Positions 1 to 7,830 are shown, counted from the stretch's first letter. The stretch is 64,000 nucleotides of DNA from Dinoroseobacter sp039192165 (GCA_039192165.1 JBCCXD010000008.1:120823-184822); one strand, 5' to 3'. Made by a program: numbers and translations. The notes: generated by a model not told the origin, from the sequence alone.

Positions 1-469
1 AAGACAGTATTTTCTCGGGCGTCTCCGCGGCCACTTCTTCGATATCCATGCCGCCTTCGGTCGAGCAAACAAACGAGATGCGACTGCTTTGCCGGTCCAC
101 CAGTAGTGCGAGGTACATCTCCGTCTCAATTCCGGAGCCATCCTCGATATATATACGGTTCACTTGCTTCCCGACTGGGCCGGTCTGGTGGGTCACAAGA
201 GTGCGGCCCAGCATCTTTTTGGCTTCTTCAGCGGCCTCTTGGACCGATTTAGTCAGACGGACGCCTCCCTTTTCTCCTGCGTCGGCTTCCTTAAAAGATC
301 CTTTGCCGCGCCCGCCCGCGTGGATCTGGGCTTTGACGACCCAAAGCGGGCCATCCATTTCACCTGCAGCGGTCTTCGCGTCTTCGGCCTTCAAAACCAC
401 GCGGCCGTCTGAGACCGGCGCCCCGTAGCTGCGGAGAAGCGCTTTCGCCTGGTACTCATGAATGTTCAT
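1..469 (-). CDS. sucC: Succinyl-CoA synthetase beta subunit, N-terminal part (runs off the window)
   Basis: The beta subunit of succinate-CoA ligase (ADP-forming) converts succinyl-CoA to succinate with substrate-level phosphorylation in the TCA cycle and pairs with SucD. The product begins MNIHEYQAKALLRSYGAP, the conserved opening of the family, followed by the ATP-grasp entry region (WVVKAQIHAGGRGK at about residues 44-57). About 156 of the usual ~397 residues are present because the gene continues past position 1. The start at 469 is the only sensible Met before the MNIHEYQ motif. The upstream region carries a pair of TGTGATCACA palindromes about 107-137 bp away, and an mdh terminator separates it from mdh. 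It should therefore have its own promoter. Confidence 0.96.
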   Translation of the reverse strand, partial: MNIHEYQAKALLRSYGAPVSDGRVVLKAEDAKTAAGEMDGPLWVVKAQIHAGGRGKGSFKEADAGEKGGVRLTKSVQEAAEEAKKMLGRTLVTHQTGPVGKQVNRIYIEDGSGIETEMYLALLVDRQSSRISFVCSTEGGMDIEEVAAETPEKILS

Positions 470-575
470 GAAACTGTCCCGTTTTGCTGTTGTTTGGCTC
501 GGTCTTGCATACCGCTGTGTGCAGGCAAAACGCTAATTCGCCGCATGTGGGAAATTCAGGGGATTTTTCAAGATT

Positions 576-606
576 TGTGATCACACGTTAGAAAACTGTG
601 ATCACA
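576..606. promoter_or_regulatory. Paired TGTGATCACA palindromes upstream of sucC
   Basis: Two perfect 10-bp palindromes, TGTGATCACA at 576-585 and at 597-606, are exactly 21 bp apart (two helical turns) in the sucC leader. The outer flanks add a T on the left copy and an A on the right copy. The same arrangement occurs upstream of sdhC at 6896-6926. The half-sites abut with no spacer, unlike CRP (TGTGA-N6-TCACA) or FNR (TTGAT-N4-ATCAA). A GntR/FadR-type or similar dimeric regulator is a reasonable guess, but its identity is unknown. Confidence 0.8.
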
Positions 607-744
607 AAATTTCAGCGAAGGCTGAGAAGTCGCAGTTGCAATACGAATCGCTTAAGTAAATCTGCGCCTTACATCCAAGAAAGGTTGGTGTTTTTTTGGG
701 GGCGTCAAAAATTCGTTTCGAAGGCCGGCGGTTAAAAATTCCAG

Positions 745-772
745 ATAAAAACGGGCGCCAAAAGACGCCCGG
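745..772 (-). terminator. Rho-independent terminator of mdh
   Basis: Read on the minus strand, a CGGGCG / CGCCCG stem (766-771 and 752-757) with an 8-nt loop is followed directly by TTTTTAT. It lies just downstream of the mdh stop codon. It separates mdh from sucC, so the two genes are unlikely to depend on one transcript. Confidence 0.85.
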
Positions 773-793
773 AAAATCGTGTTGAATCTTGCT

Positions 794-1756
794 TCAGACC
801 AGAGTCTCGTCGATGCCCTTGCAGGCCTCCACAAGGCCCTTAACGGCATTGACCGAGTTGTCGAACATGGCCTGTTCTTCCTTGGACAACTTGATGTCCA
901 CGACCTTTTCTATACCGTTTGCGCCGATGATGGTCGGGACACCGACATACATGCCTTTCAGGCCAAACTCGCCCTCGCAATACGCCGCGCAAGGTAACAA
1001 GCGCCGCTGGTCCTTGAGGTAGGCCTCCGCCATTTCGATAGCGGACGCCGCCGGTGCATAGAAAGCAGAGCCGGTTTTTAGAAGACCCACGATCTCAGCG
1101 CCGCCGTCACGGGTGCGCTGGACAATTGCATCAAGCTTCTCTTGCGTGGTCCAGCCCATGGCAACAAGGTCTGGCAGCGGAATGCCTGCAACCGTGGAAT
1201 ACCGTGTCAGCGGTACCATTGTGTCGCCATGCCCGCCGAGAACAAACGCAGTCACATCTTTCATCGACACGTTGAATTCCACCGACAGGAAGTGGCGGAA
1301 GCGCGCGCTGTCCAGAATACCGGCCATGCCCACGACTTTTTCTTTGGGCAGGCCCGAGAACTGCTGCAGGGCCCAGACCATCGCATCCAACGGGTTGGTG
1401 ATACAGATCACAAACGCGTTCGGTGCATGGGCTGCGATACCTTCTCCGACGGATTTCATGACTTTGAGGTTGATGCCCAGCAGATCATCCCGGCTCATGC
1501 CCGGCTTGCGCGGGACACCCGCAGTCACAATGCAGACGTCTGCGCCCGCGATATCGGCATAATCGGTCGTGCCTTTGAGGCTTGCGTCGAACCGCTCCAC
1601 CGGACCACTCTCGGCGATGTCCAGAGCTTTGCCCTGGGGGGTCCCGTCGGCGATGTCAAAGAGAATGACGTCTCCAAGTTCTTTGAGAGCGACAAGATGA
1701 GCGAGCGTGCCGCCAATTTGACCTGCGCCGATAAGGGCGATCTTGGGTCGTGCCAT
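794..1756 (-). CDS. mdh: Malate dehydrogenase (NAD+)
   Basis: This 320-residue enzyme oxidises malate to oxaloacetate with NAD+ in the TCA cycle. It belongs to the lactate-dehydrogenase-like MDH type found in alphaproteobacteria. Visible motifs are the Rossmann loop GAGQIGG (residues ~11-17), the NAD-binding Asp in ILFDIADG, the substrate Arg region VPRKPGMSRDDLL (~81-93), ITNPLDAM (~119-126), and the catalytic His in LGGHGDTMVP (~173-182). The length is typical. It lies between sucC and the ethylmalonyl-CoA genes and ends in a strong terminator. The 290 bp upstream contain no gene and presumably hold the promoter, but no TGTGATCACA site is present there. Confidence 0.98.
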   Translation of the reverse strand: MARPKIALIGAGQIGGTLAHLVALKELGDVILFDIADGTPQGKALDIAESGPVERFDASLKGTTDYADIAGADVCIVTAGVPRKPGMSRDDLLGINLKVMKSVGEGIAAHAPNAFVICITNPLDAMVWALQQFSGLPKEKVVGMAGILDSARFRHFLSVEFNVSMKDVTAFVLGGHGDTMVPLTRYSTVAGIPLPDLVAMGWTTQEKLDAIVQRTRDGGAEIVGLLKTGSAFYAPAASAIEMAEAYLKDQRRLLPCAAYCEGEFGLKGMYVGVPTIIGANGIEKVVDIKLSKEEQAMFDNSVNAVKGLVEACKGIDETLV

Positions 1757-2046
1757 GGATGTGTCTCCGGCTTTCGTTGATCTTGCCGGGTTGCGTAGCC
1801 GCAGACCATGCCACTGACAAGGCTATCCGAACGAGGTCAACCGCCCATCGGGTCACGAACCAACGTCTGTTTTCGATTAAGGCTTTGCAATTATACAGAA
1901 AGGCAGAGCGCGTGCGCTATCGTCGCAAGCGTGCTTTTAGGTGTGCAGCCGCATACCGAAGTGCGGTCAAGCGGCGCGACGCCCCGGTTGGGGCGAATCC
2001 CGTGGGTCGACCTCAAACGGGGCCAGCTTCAGCCGGCCCACGCTGG

Positions 2047-2379
2047 TTAAACGTCGTCGCCTGGGACGACTTTAGGGGCGTTGATGGCCCCCTCAAAGGC
2101 CTGGCCTGAGGCGATCAGACATGTCTTGCCATCTGGCATCGTCATGGTGATGCTCCAAGATCCGGTTTCTTCGGAAGCATAGACTTCCATCATGCCGTTA
2201 TTTGCGCCGAGCCCCATGCTGCGCACGGTTTCGCCATAAGTATTGTTGAGCCTGTCGATGACTTTATCGCGGTCCGCACAAGGCTGAATTTGAGCCAAAG
2301 CGGAAGATGAAAGAAAAGCGCCTGTAAAAAGAACACCTGTAATAAGTACAACTGACAACTGCCCGATCCGGGTTTTCAT
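2047..2379 (-). CDS. Exported small protein of unknown function
   Basis: This 110-residue product starts with a classical signal peptide (MKTRIGQLSVVLITGVLF, then SSSALA before the likely cleavage site), so it should be periplasmic. The mature part of about 80 residues has two cysteines (QPCADRD and KTCLIA) that could form a disulfide, and contains GSWSITMTMPDGKTC. I do not recognise a named family. Similar small exported proteins are common in Rhodobacterales near mdh. It is transcribed alone, divergently from mcl2. No function is assigned. Confidence 0.75.
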   Translation of the reverse strand: MKTRIGQLSVVLITGVLFTGAFLSSSALAQIQPCADRDKVIDRLNNTYGETVRSMGLGANNGMMEVYASEETGSWSITMTMPDGKTCLIASGQAFEGAINAPKVVPGDDV

Positions 2380-2680
2380 GGTCTATCCCTTTCCTTCAGC
2401 GCAGGGGATGATTGCGCTGCTTTCCTGGTTACGCCATGCCGGGCTTCCTTCGACTTACACCCGATAGATGCGGTTGAAGTTCCCTCCTAAGCCCGACGAT
2501 GTGATCTATCGTCCGACGAGTATACCTCAAAACTGGTTAACCCACCGCGCGCAGAATCCGCTGCCACCGCAATTAGTTCGGGATGCTGACCTTTTTGCCA
2601 TTCTGCGCCGCAGAAGAAACTTTCTTGCAAATTTTTTATGCATAAGGCTTTTTTCGCAGAATTCCGGCTTGGAGAGAATC

Positions 2681-3556
2681 ATGGACCATCGGGCGCGGCC
2701 GTATCGTTCTGTTTTGTATATCCCAGGGTCGAAGGAGCGGGCGCTGCAAAAGGCGCAATCTTTGCCTGTTGACGCGATCATTTTCGACTTGGAAGACGCG
2801 GTCGCCGTCGAGGAAAAAGGCAACGCCCGTAAGCTTTTAGCCGAAACGCTCGCCGTCATGGAATACGGCCCTCGTGCCAGGATCGTACGGATCAATGGTT
2901 TTGACACGAAATGGGGAGAGGCCGATCTGGACGCGATCTGTGCCGCTAAACCAGAAGCCATTCTGTTGCCAAAAGTGAATGCTGCCGCCGATGTGGAGGC
3001 GCTCGCCCGCAAGCTGGATGCACGGCGCGAGACGGCCGAAACGGCGATCTGGACTATGATGGAAACGCCGCTCGGCATGCTCAATGCGCAGGAAATAGCT
3101 GCTGCACCACGCATGGCGGGGTTCATTATGGGGACAAATGATCTGGCAAAAGAGCTTGATTGCCGGTTCAGGCCCGACCGCCTGCCAATGCTGACCGGGC
3201 TATCGCTCTGTTTGCTTGCCGCTCGGGCGCATGGGCTGGTCGCGGTTGATGGAGTATATAATGCGTTCAAGGACGAAGACGGGCTGCGCGCCGAATGCGA
3301 ACAGGGACGTGACATGGGGTTTGACGGCAAGACTTTGATCCACCCCGCCCAGATTGCGACTGCCAATGAAGCCTTCGCTCCGACCGATGCCGAGCTGGAG
3401 CTGTCCAGACGCCAGATCGCCGCTTTTGAAGAGGCAGAGCAAGCCGGGCAAGGGGTCGCTGTCGTAGACGGGAAGATTGTCGAAAACCTGCATGTTGCGA
3501 CCGCGCGGCAGATTCTGGCAAAAGCGGAGGCAATCCAAGCTATCGCCGCGGAGTAG
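2681..3556 (+). CDS. mcl2: (3S)-malyl-CoA thioesterase / CitE-like lyase family
   Basis: This member of the HpcH/HpaI-CitE aldolase family has 291 residues, about the length of Rhodobacter Mcl2 (~287) and shorter than the lyase Mcl1 (~318). Mcl2 hydrolyses (3S)-malyl-CoA to malate in the ethylmalonyl-CoA pathway. Motifs are SVLYIPGSKERALQKA (~9-24), the metal-binding IIFDLEDAV (~34-42), the MMETPLGMLNA region with the conserved Glu (~126-136), and GFDGKTLIHPAQI (~212-224). The start at 2681 follows GGAGAG at a good distance. The open frame extends upstream to 2468 without family similarity. The 300 bp upstream of the gene hold only promoter-like sequence. The next gene starts 4 nt after the stop. 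Confidence 0.88.
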   Translation: MDHRARPYRSVLYIPGSKERALQKAQSLPVDAIIFDLEDAVAVEEKGNARKLLAETLAVMEYGPRARIVRINGFDTKWGEADLDAICAAKPEAILLPKVNAAADVEALARKLDARRETAETAIWTMMETPLGMLNAQEIAAAPRMAGFIMGTNDLAKELDCRFRPDRLPMLTGLSLCLLAARAHGLVAVDGVYNAFKDEDGLRAECEQGRDMGFDGKTLIHPAQIATANEAFAPTDAELELSRRQIAAFEEAEQAGQGVAVVDGKIVENLHVATARQILAKAEAIQAIAAE

Positions 3557-3560
3557 CCAG

Positions 3561-4115
3561 ATGTACTTTATCCTTCTTGTGCTCGGCGTCGCCCTCTGGG
3601 CTGGCGCTCATTTCTTCAAGCGAATTGCGCCGGAGGCGCGTGCAGCGATGGGCGACAAGGGCAAAGGGCTCGTCGCTGTTGGTATCTTGTCTGGCGTCGT
3701 TTTCATGGTTGTCGGCTATCGCGGCGCGGAGTTTATCCCGGTCTGGTGGCCTCCTGCTGTTCTGACACACGCCAATAACTCACTGATGGTCTTCGCATTC
3801 TGGCTGTTCGCTGCCAGCGGCGCAAAGGTCTGGCCCGCGCAGAAAATCCGACACCCGCAGCTTGCGGCCATTAAGGCTTTCGCGCTCGCGCACCTGCTGG
3901 TGAACGGAGATTTGGCCTCGATCACTCTTTTTGGCGGTCTGCTGTCCTGGGCCGTGGTTTCGGTGATCCTGATCAACAAGGCAGAGCCTGTCTGGACCCC
4001 TCCGGCGCGCGCCCCGAACAAAAAACTATTCAGCGCCGGCGTCATCACAGCGGTTACTTTTTTTGCTGTGACCTTCATTCATAACTGGCTGGGCATCTGG
4101 CCCTTCCCCGCATAA
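3561..4115 (+). CDS. NnrU family membrane protein
   Basis: This 184-residue integral membrane protein matches the NnrU family, named from a nitric-oxide-related locus but of unknown biochemical role. About five or six hydrophobic segments are visible, starting at the N terminus (MYFILLVLGVALWAGAHFFK). Conserved points are the AHFFKR motif and the HLLVNGDLAS segment near residues 113-122, which carry His residues typical of the family. It starts 4 nt after mcl2 and runs into the DUF1737 gene and mch, so it is probably co-transcribed with ethylmalonyl-CoA genes. An NnrU relative also occurs in the equivalent cluster of other Rhodobacterales, as far as I know. Confidence 0.85.
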   Translation: MYFILLVLGVALWAGAHFFKRIAPEARAAMGDKGKGLVAVGILSGVVFMVVGYRGAEFIPVWWPPAVLTHANNSLMVFAFWLFAASGAKVWPAQKIRHPQLAAIKAFALAHLLVNGDLASITLFGGLLSWAVVSVILINKAEPVWTPPARAPNKKLFSAGVITAVTFFAVTFIHNWLGIWPFPA

Positions 4116-4127
4116 GGCCAATTTTTC

Positions 4128-4331
4128 ATGAAACTCTATCGGTTCCTGTCCGAGGACGACACGTCGGCGTTCTGCCATAAGGTGTCGGGGGCGCTTGCCA
4201 AAGGCTGGGCGCTGCATGGTGATCCCACCTACGCGTTTGATGCAAAGCGGGGCGTGATGCGCTGCGGGCAGGCTGTGACCAAAGATGTGCCTGGCGTGTA
4301 TACCCCGGATCTCCAGCTGGGAGAGCAGTAA
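4128..4331 (+). CDS. DUF1737 domain protein
   Basis: This 67-residue protein matches the DUF1737 pattern: KLYRFLSEDDTSAFCHKV at the N terminus, then GWALHGDPTYAFD and the CGQAV motif. The stop codon overlaps the ATG of mch (the A of TAA at 4331), which indicates translational coupling. Its function is unknown. Its constant company with mch suggests a link to CoA-ester metabolism, but that is only context. It is preceded by NnrU in the same operon. Confidence 0.85.
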   Translation: MKLYRFLSEDDTSAFCHKVSGALAKGWALHGDPTYAFDAKRGVMRCGQAVTKDVPGVYTPDLQLGEQ

Positions 4332-5362
4332 TGGCCAAGACCAATCCGGGCCGATTTTTCGAGGACTACAGTGTTGGTGAAGTCCTGAGCCATGCTGTCC
4401 CGCGCACTATCTCTGGCGGTGAGCGGGCGCTCTACCACGCCCTCTACCCAGCGCGGCACGCGCTTTATTCTTCGGATGAATTTGCCCGCGCAAGCGGACT
4501 GCCGAGTTCGCCTATTGATGATCTGGCAGCGTTTCATGTGGTCTTTGGTAAGACCGTGCCGGATATCTCCCTGAACGCTGTCGCCAATTTGGGGTACGCC
4601 GAGGGGCGTTTTCTGGGATCCGTATATCCTGGAGACACGTTGCGTTCCGTGTCCGAAGTGATCGGATTGAAGCAGAACTCGAACGGCAGGTCGGGCGTTG
4701 TTTACGTTCGGACAAAAGGGATCAACCAGCGAAATGAAGTGGTACTTGAGTACGTGCGATGGGTCATGGTCCGAAAACAGGATCTGGACTCTGATGCACC
4801 TGAGACCGTGATCCCAGAACTCGCGGCGGCGGTGGACCCTGCCGACCTGGTGGTCCCGCACGGGCTTGATTTCACGACCTATGACTTTCGGCTCGCGGGA
4901 GAGCCGCATCGCTGGGCGGACTACGAGATCGGGGAAGTGATCGATCATGTGGACGGTGTTACAATCGAAGAAGCGGAGCACATGCAGGCCACACGCCTTT
5001 GGCAGAACACAGCCAAGGTTCATTTCGACGCCACCTTTCGCCCGGACGGTCGACGGCTGATCTACGGCGGTCATGTAATCTCTATGGCGCGTGCCCTCAG
5101 TTTCAACGGGTTGGCCAATGCGCAGCTGATCGTTGGACTGAATGCAGGCGCGCACGCGAACCCTTGTTTTTCAGGCGACACGGTGAAGGCCTGGAGCGAA
5201 GTGCTCGACAAGGCCGAAACCTCTGCTCCGGGGGTCGGTGCACTGCGTTTGCGGCTGGTCGCGACCAAGGGTGGTGCGGTCGGAGACCTTAAAGGCGCCG
5301 ATGGGAAGTATTCACCCGATGTCCTGCTGGACCTCGATTACTGGGCACTCCTGCCGGTCTGA
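4331..5362 (+). CDS. mch: Mesaconyl-CoA hydratase (MaoC-type)
   Basis: This enzyme interconverts mesaconyl-C1-CoA and beta-methylmalyl-CoA in the ethylmalonyl-CoA pathway. It has 343 residues with two hot-dog (MaoC-like) halves, the layout of Rhodobacter Mch. Visible features are GRFFEDYSVGEVLSHAV (~7-23), the first MaoC core (PDISLNAVANLGYAEG, VYPGDTL), and a second half with HRWADYEIGEVIDHVDG (~193-209) and FSGDTVKAWSEV (~283-294). It sits in mcl2-nnrU-DUF1737-mch, the order I associate with other Rhodobacterales. It converges with the diheme cytochrome gene, leaving 4 nt between stop codons. Confidence 0.9.
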   Translation: MAKTNPGRFFEDYSVGEVLSHAVPRTISGGERALYHALYPARHALYSSDEFARASGLPSSPIDDLAAFHVVFGKTVPDISLNAVANLGYAEGRFLGSVYPGDTLRSVSEVIGLKQNSNGRSGVVYVRTKGINQRNEVVLEYVRWVMVRKQDLDSDAPETVIPELAAAVDPADLVVPHGLDFTTYDFRLAGEPHRWADYEIGEVIDHVDGVTIEEAEHMQATRLWQNTAKVHFDATFRPDGRRLIYGGHVISMARALSFNGLANAQLIVGLNAGAHANPCFSGDTVKAWSEVLDKAETSAPGVGALRLRLVATKGGAVGDLKGADGKYSPDVLLDLDYWALLPV

Positions 5363-5366
5363 ACTT

Positions 5367-6260
5367 TCAGGGTTGCGAGGGAAGCTGCAAAAGGTAGGCG
5401 GCAATTGCATTCCGGTCTTCGGGTGTGAGCTTTTGCATGTTGGTAATGACATTCGCCATGTGGCCACCGGCGCTGTCGAAGTCGGGTGTGAACCCTGTTT
5501 CGAGGTAATACGAGATATCTCCACGGCTCCACCGCAGCGTACCGGGTGTGATGTTCGGTATGCGACCTGTACCTGTGGGGTTCGGAGCGCCTGCCATCCA
5601 AGCATCTTTGTCGATACGTCCGATCAGATCCCGCGCGGTATGGCATTCCGCGCAATGGGACAATGCCTCGACCAGATAACGGCCTCTTTCAAGTTCGGGT
5701 GTGCCGCTGGGTCCTTTGAAGCGCGGGTCGCCGTTCAACCGTTTCCAAAGACCTAGCCCGGGGCGAAACGTGTAAGGAAACTTCAGGTCGTGATCGTCCT
5801 GAACAGCAGTCGATGCCGGCAGGGTGGTCATATATGCAAAAAGGTCCGCCACATCTGTGTCAGTCATTAAGGCGTAGGATGCATAAGGAAACGCAGGATA
5901 GTAGTGCCGGCCATTGGGAGAAACCCCTTGGGTGACCGCGTGAGCAAAAGTGCCAACGTTCCAGCGTCCGATCCCGGCATCGGGGTCCGTGGATATGTTG
6001 GGAACCACAAATGTGCCAAACGCCGTCTCAAGCCTTTGCCCGCCGGACAGGACGAGTTGATCTTCACCTTCCGCACCCGGGGCCTTGTGGCACGACACGC
6101 AGCCGGCCGCCCAGAACACAGCCTCTCCCGCAACCGGATCCCCTCCGATATCGTCGAAGCGTCCCAATTCCATCGGCGCCGGTCGCATCAGTTGCCAAGC
6201 GAAGAGAGCGGCCGCCGCGAGCATTATTACGGCGACAACCATTTTGTTTCCTGCGTGCAT
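5367..6260 (-). CDS. Diheme c-type cytochrome
   Basis: This 297-residue membrane-anchored or exported cytochrome has two CxxCH heme sites, CVSCH (~residue 54-58) and CAECH (~residue 202-206). An uncleaved or cleaved N-terminal hydrophobic segment (MVVAVIMLAAAALFAWQLM) is followed by the mature domain on the periplasmic side. Met residues that could be axial ligands lie in YALMTDTDVADLFAYM and GGHMANVITNM. The two-domain layout resembles cytochrome subunits of membrane-bound dehydrogenases (alcohol/sorbose type). No partner dehydrogenase is adjacent. It is followed upstream on the same strand by the cytochrome c' gene, 51 bp away, so the two may be co-transcribed. Confidence 0.9.
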   Translation of the reverse strand: MHAGNKMVVAVIMLAAAALFAWQLMRPAPMELGRFDDIGGDPVAGEAVFWAAGCVSCHKAPGAEGEDQLVLSGGQRLETAFGTFVVPNISTDPDAGIGRWNVGTFAHAVTQGVSPNGRHYYPAFPYASYALMTDTDVADLFAYMTTLPASTAVQDDHDLKFPYTFRPGLGLWKRLNGDPRFKGPSGTPELERGRYLVEALSHCAECHTARDLIGRIDKDAWMAGAPNPTGTGRIPNITPGTLRWSRGDISYYLETGFTPDFDSAGGHMANVITNMQKLTPEDRNAIAAYLLQLPSQP

Positions 6261-6311
6261 TCAGGCCCTACTCAAAAAACTATTACGCGCACTCTTTGAC
6301 ACTGCCGCGTG

Positions 6312-6788
6312 TCAATTTCGAGGCGCGCGGTAGGTATCATGGCAGTCTTTACATGTTCCGCCGAGTGCGCCAAGTGCTGGTCCGATAGCTGCGACACCGT
6401 CTCCGACCGCGTCCGGCAAACCATCCGCCGCAGTGGCCACAGCAGCCCATTTGGACGCAAAATCATCGAAATCCTCCCAGATCTCAGGTTTTGCGCGTGT
6501 CCCTTCGATACTCAGGCCGTCAGATCCCTCGGGCCAAAGCGGCGTCTGGTTAATAGCCGCAATTGCCACAATGTTCTCTGCGGCTTCCTGCGCCAGCCCG
6601 GCATCGTAGTCCATGTTGCCGCGCGCCATGCCGCCAAGAACTCCAACATTCAGCGCAAGAAGGCTAAACTGTCCTTTTCTCGCTTTTAGCTGGCTCTGAA
6701 AGCTGTCTTGCGCGTAACTTCCGCTGCTCGTCATAAAAAGCGCTGCGCCAAGCGTCACGGTTAAAGCCAGTGGTTTGAGAAATGCCAT
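6312..6788 (-). CDS. Cytochrome c' family protein
   Basis: This 158-residue exported cytochrome has a signal peptide (ends SSGSYAQD) and a single heme site CKDCH close to the C terminus followed by DTYRAPRN. A C-terminal CxxCH in an all-helical fold is diagnostic of cytochrome c' (PF01322). Members bind NO or CO, and some relieve nitrosative stress. I chose the start at 6788 because GGGAGTGG lies just before it and the signal peptide starts there. The longer open frame to 6851 adds non-signal sequence. The TGTGATCACA pair at 6896-6926 is about 110 bp upstream and might act on this gene as well as on sdhC. Confidence 0.9.
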   Translation of the reverse strand: MAFLKPLALTVTLGAALFMTSSGSYAQDSFQSQLKARKGQFSLLALNVGVLGGMARGNMDYDAGLAQEAAENIVAIAAINQTPLWPEGSDGLSIEGTRAKPEIWEDFDDFASKWAAVATAADGLPDAVGDGVAAIGPALGALGGTCKDCHDTYRAPRN

Positions 6789-6895
6789 AATCCACTCCCG
6801 AAAACTGCTTTCCTTACAGACTAGCGCAAAATCGGAGTCGCGCGACTTCAAATTTCTCTCAGAAGCAGCATCGCGCTTATTCTATACCTAATAAT

Positions 6896-6926
6896 TGTGA
6901 TCACACATATCTTCCATGTGATCACA
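6896..6926. promoter_or_regulatory. Paired TGTGATCACA palindromes upstream of sdhC
   Basis: TGTGATCACA occurs at 6896-6905 and at 6917-6926, again exactly 21 bp apart, about 133 bp before the sdhC start. The extended form (T before the first copy, A after the second) is also shared with the sucC pair. The intergenic region is divergent, with the cytochrome c' gene on the other side, so either gene or both could be controlled. Confidence 0.8.
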
Positions 6927-7058
6927 ATACTGAATTATGAGCCCGGTTGCGCCAAATAACCGCGCCATTGTGTATGCAGGTGACGGTGACACCGCGCCAA
7001 ATTAAGCTATTGATATGCCCAACGACCGTGTCCATTGGACAAAAAGTGAGGTACCGGA

Positions 7059-7442
7059 ATGGCCGACGTGAACCGGGGAGACCGCCCCCTTTCGCCGCAT
7101 CTTCAGATATATCGGCCCCAGATGACATCTATTTCGTCAATTATGGTGCGGATTACGGGAATTGCCTGCCTTATGCTGGCATTTCTCGTGGTGTGGTGGC
7201 TAATGGCCGCTGCAACCTCACCGGCGGCGTTCAGTTTCATCGATGGGCTTCTGCGCAGTTGGTTCGGAGATCTGGTCCTTCTGGGCGCGACCTGGGCTCT
7301 CTTTTATCACATGCTGGGGCGCCTGCGGCACGTAATTTGGGACTTCGGCTATTGCCTGGACGTTCCGACCTCGGAAAAAATGGGTATGGGGATGTTCATT
7401 CTTGCAACCGTCCTCACCGGCCTTGCTGCCGTAATCGTATAA
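7059..7442 (+). CDS. sdhC: Succinate dehydrogenase cytochrome b556 subunit
   Basis: This 127-residue membrane anchor of complex II has three transmembrane segments. The family signature RPLSPHLQIYRPQ is at residues 8-20, the ubiquinone-site Ser/Arg region ISSIMVRITG at 25-34, and the heme-ligand His lies in FYHMLGRLRHVIWDFG (~82-97). The length is typical. It is the first gene of sdhC-D-A-(GT25)-B. It starts after a leader that carries the TGTGATCACA pair, and sdhD follows after 11 nt. Confidence 0.97.
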   Translation: MADVNRGDRPLSPHLQIYRPQMTSISSIMVRITGIACLMLAFLVVWWLMAAATSPAAFSFIDGLLRSWFGDLVLLGATWALFYHMLGRLRHVIWDFGYCLDVPTSEKMGMGMFILATVLTGLAAVIV

Positions 7443-7453
7443 GGAACTGACGC

Positions 7454-7825
7454 ATGAGGTACCTGACGGAACGTAAGCAGGCGCTGGGCTCGGGCTCTGG
7501 GCGCAGCGGAACGCATCACCATTGGCAGATGATGGTGAGCTCCACGCTGCTGGTGCCACTTGTGCCGCTCTTCATCATCACGTTCGGGCTCGGACTCGGA
7601 GGGACTTACGAGGAGGTGGTGGCCTATTACAGCCAGCCATTTCCGGTAATCGTGGTCGGCCTCAGTTTGGTCGTGATTGTATTGCATCTGATGCATGAAG
7701 CGCAGGTCGCGGTTGAAGATTACGTGCACGGTGTGGCCGAGAAGCTCACGCTCATTGCCGTAAGTGCCTTTTCATATACTTTGATCGCAGTCGGCTTGTT
7801 CGCACTTGCCCGCATGGCGCTGTGA
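7454..7825 (+). CDS. sdhD: Succinate dehydrogenase membrane anchor subunit
   Basis: This 123-residue second anchor of complex II has three transmembrane helices. It starts MRYLTERKQALGSGSGRSG, and carries HHWQMMVSSTLL and the heme-side HLMHEAQVAVEDYVHG (~76-91). It binds quinone and heme b together with SdhC. Its stop codon lies inside a TGTGATCACA palindrome at 7821-7830, and sdhA starts 16 nt later. Confidence 0.96.
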   Translation: MRYLTERKQALGSGSGRSGTHHHWQMMVSSTLLVPLVPLFIITFGLGLGGTYEEVVAYYSQPFPVIVVGLSLVVIVLHLMHEAQVAVEDYVHGVAEKLTLIAVSAFSYTLIAVGLFALARMAL

Positions 7826-7830
7826 TCACA
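7821..7830. promoter_or_regulatory. Single TGTGATCACA palindrome at the sdhD stop codon
   Basis: A perfect copy of the operator-like palindrome spans the TGA stop of sdhD and lies 11 bp before the sdhA start. This is the only intragenic copy I found, and it has no partner 21 bp away. It may be a weak auxiliary site of the same regulator within the operon, or chance. Confidence 0.45.

Noticed and set aside
576..606. CRP or FNR binding sites
   Set aside because: The TGTGA and TCACA halves abut with no 6-bp spacer, and FNR's TTGAT-N4-ATCAA is absent.
2468..2680. N-terminal extension of the mcl2 frame
   Set aside because: The extension has no family similarity, and a good ribosome site sits before Met at 2681.
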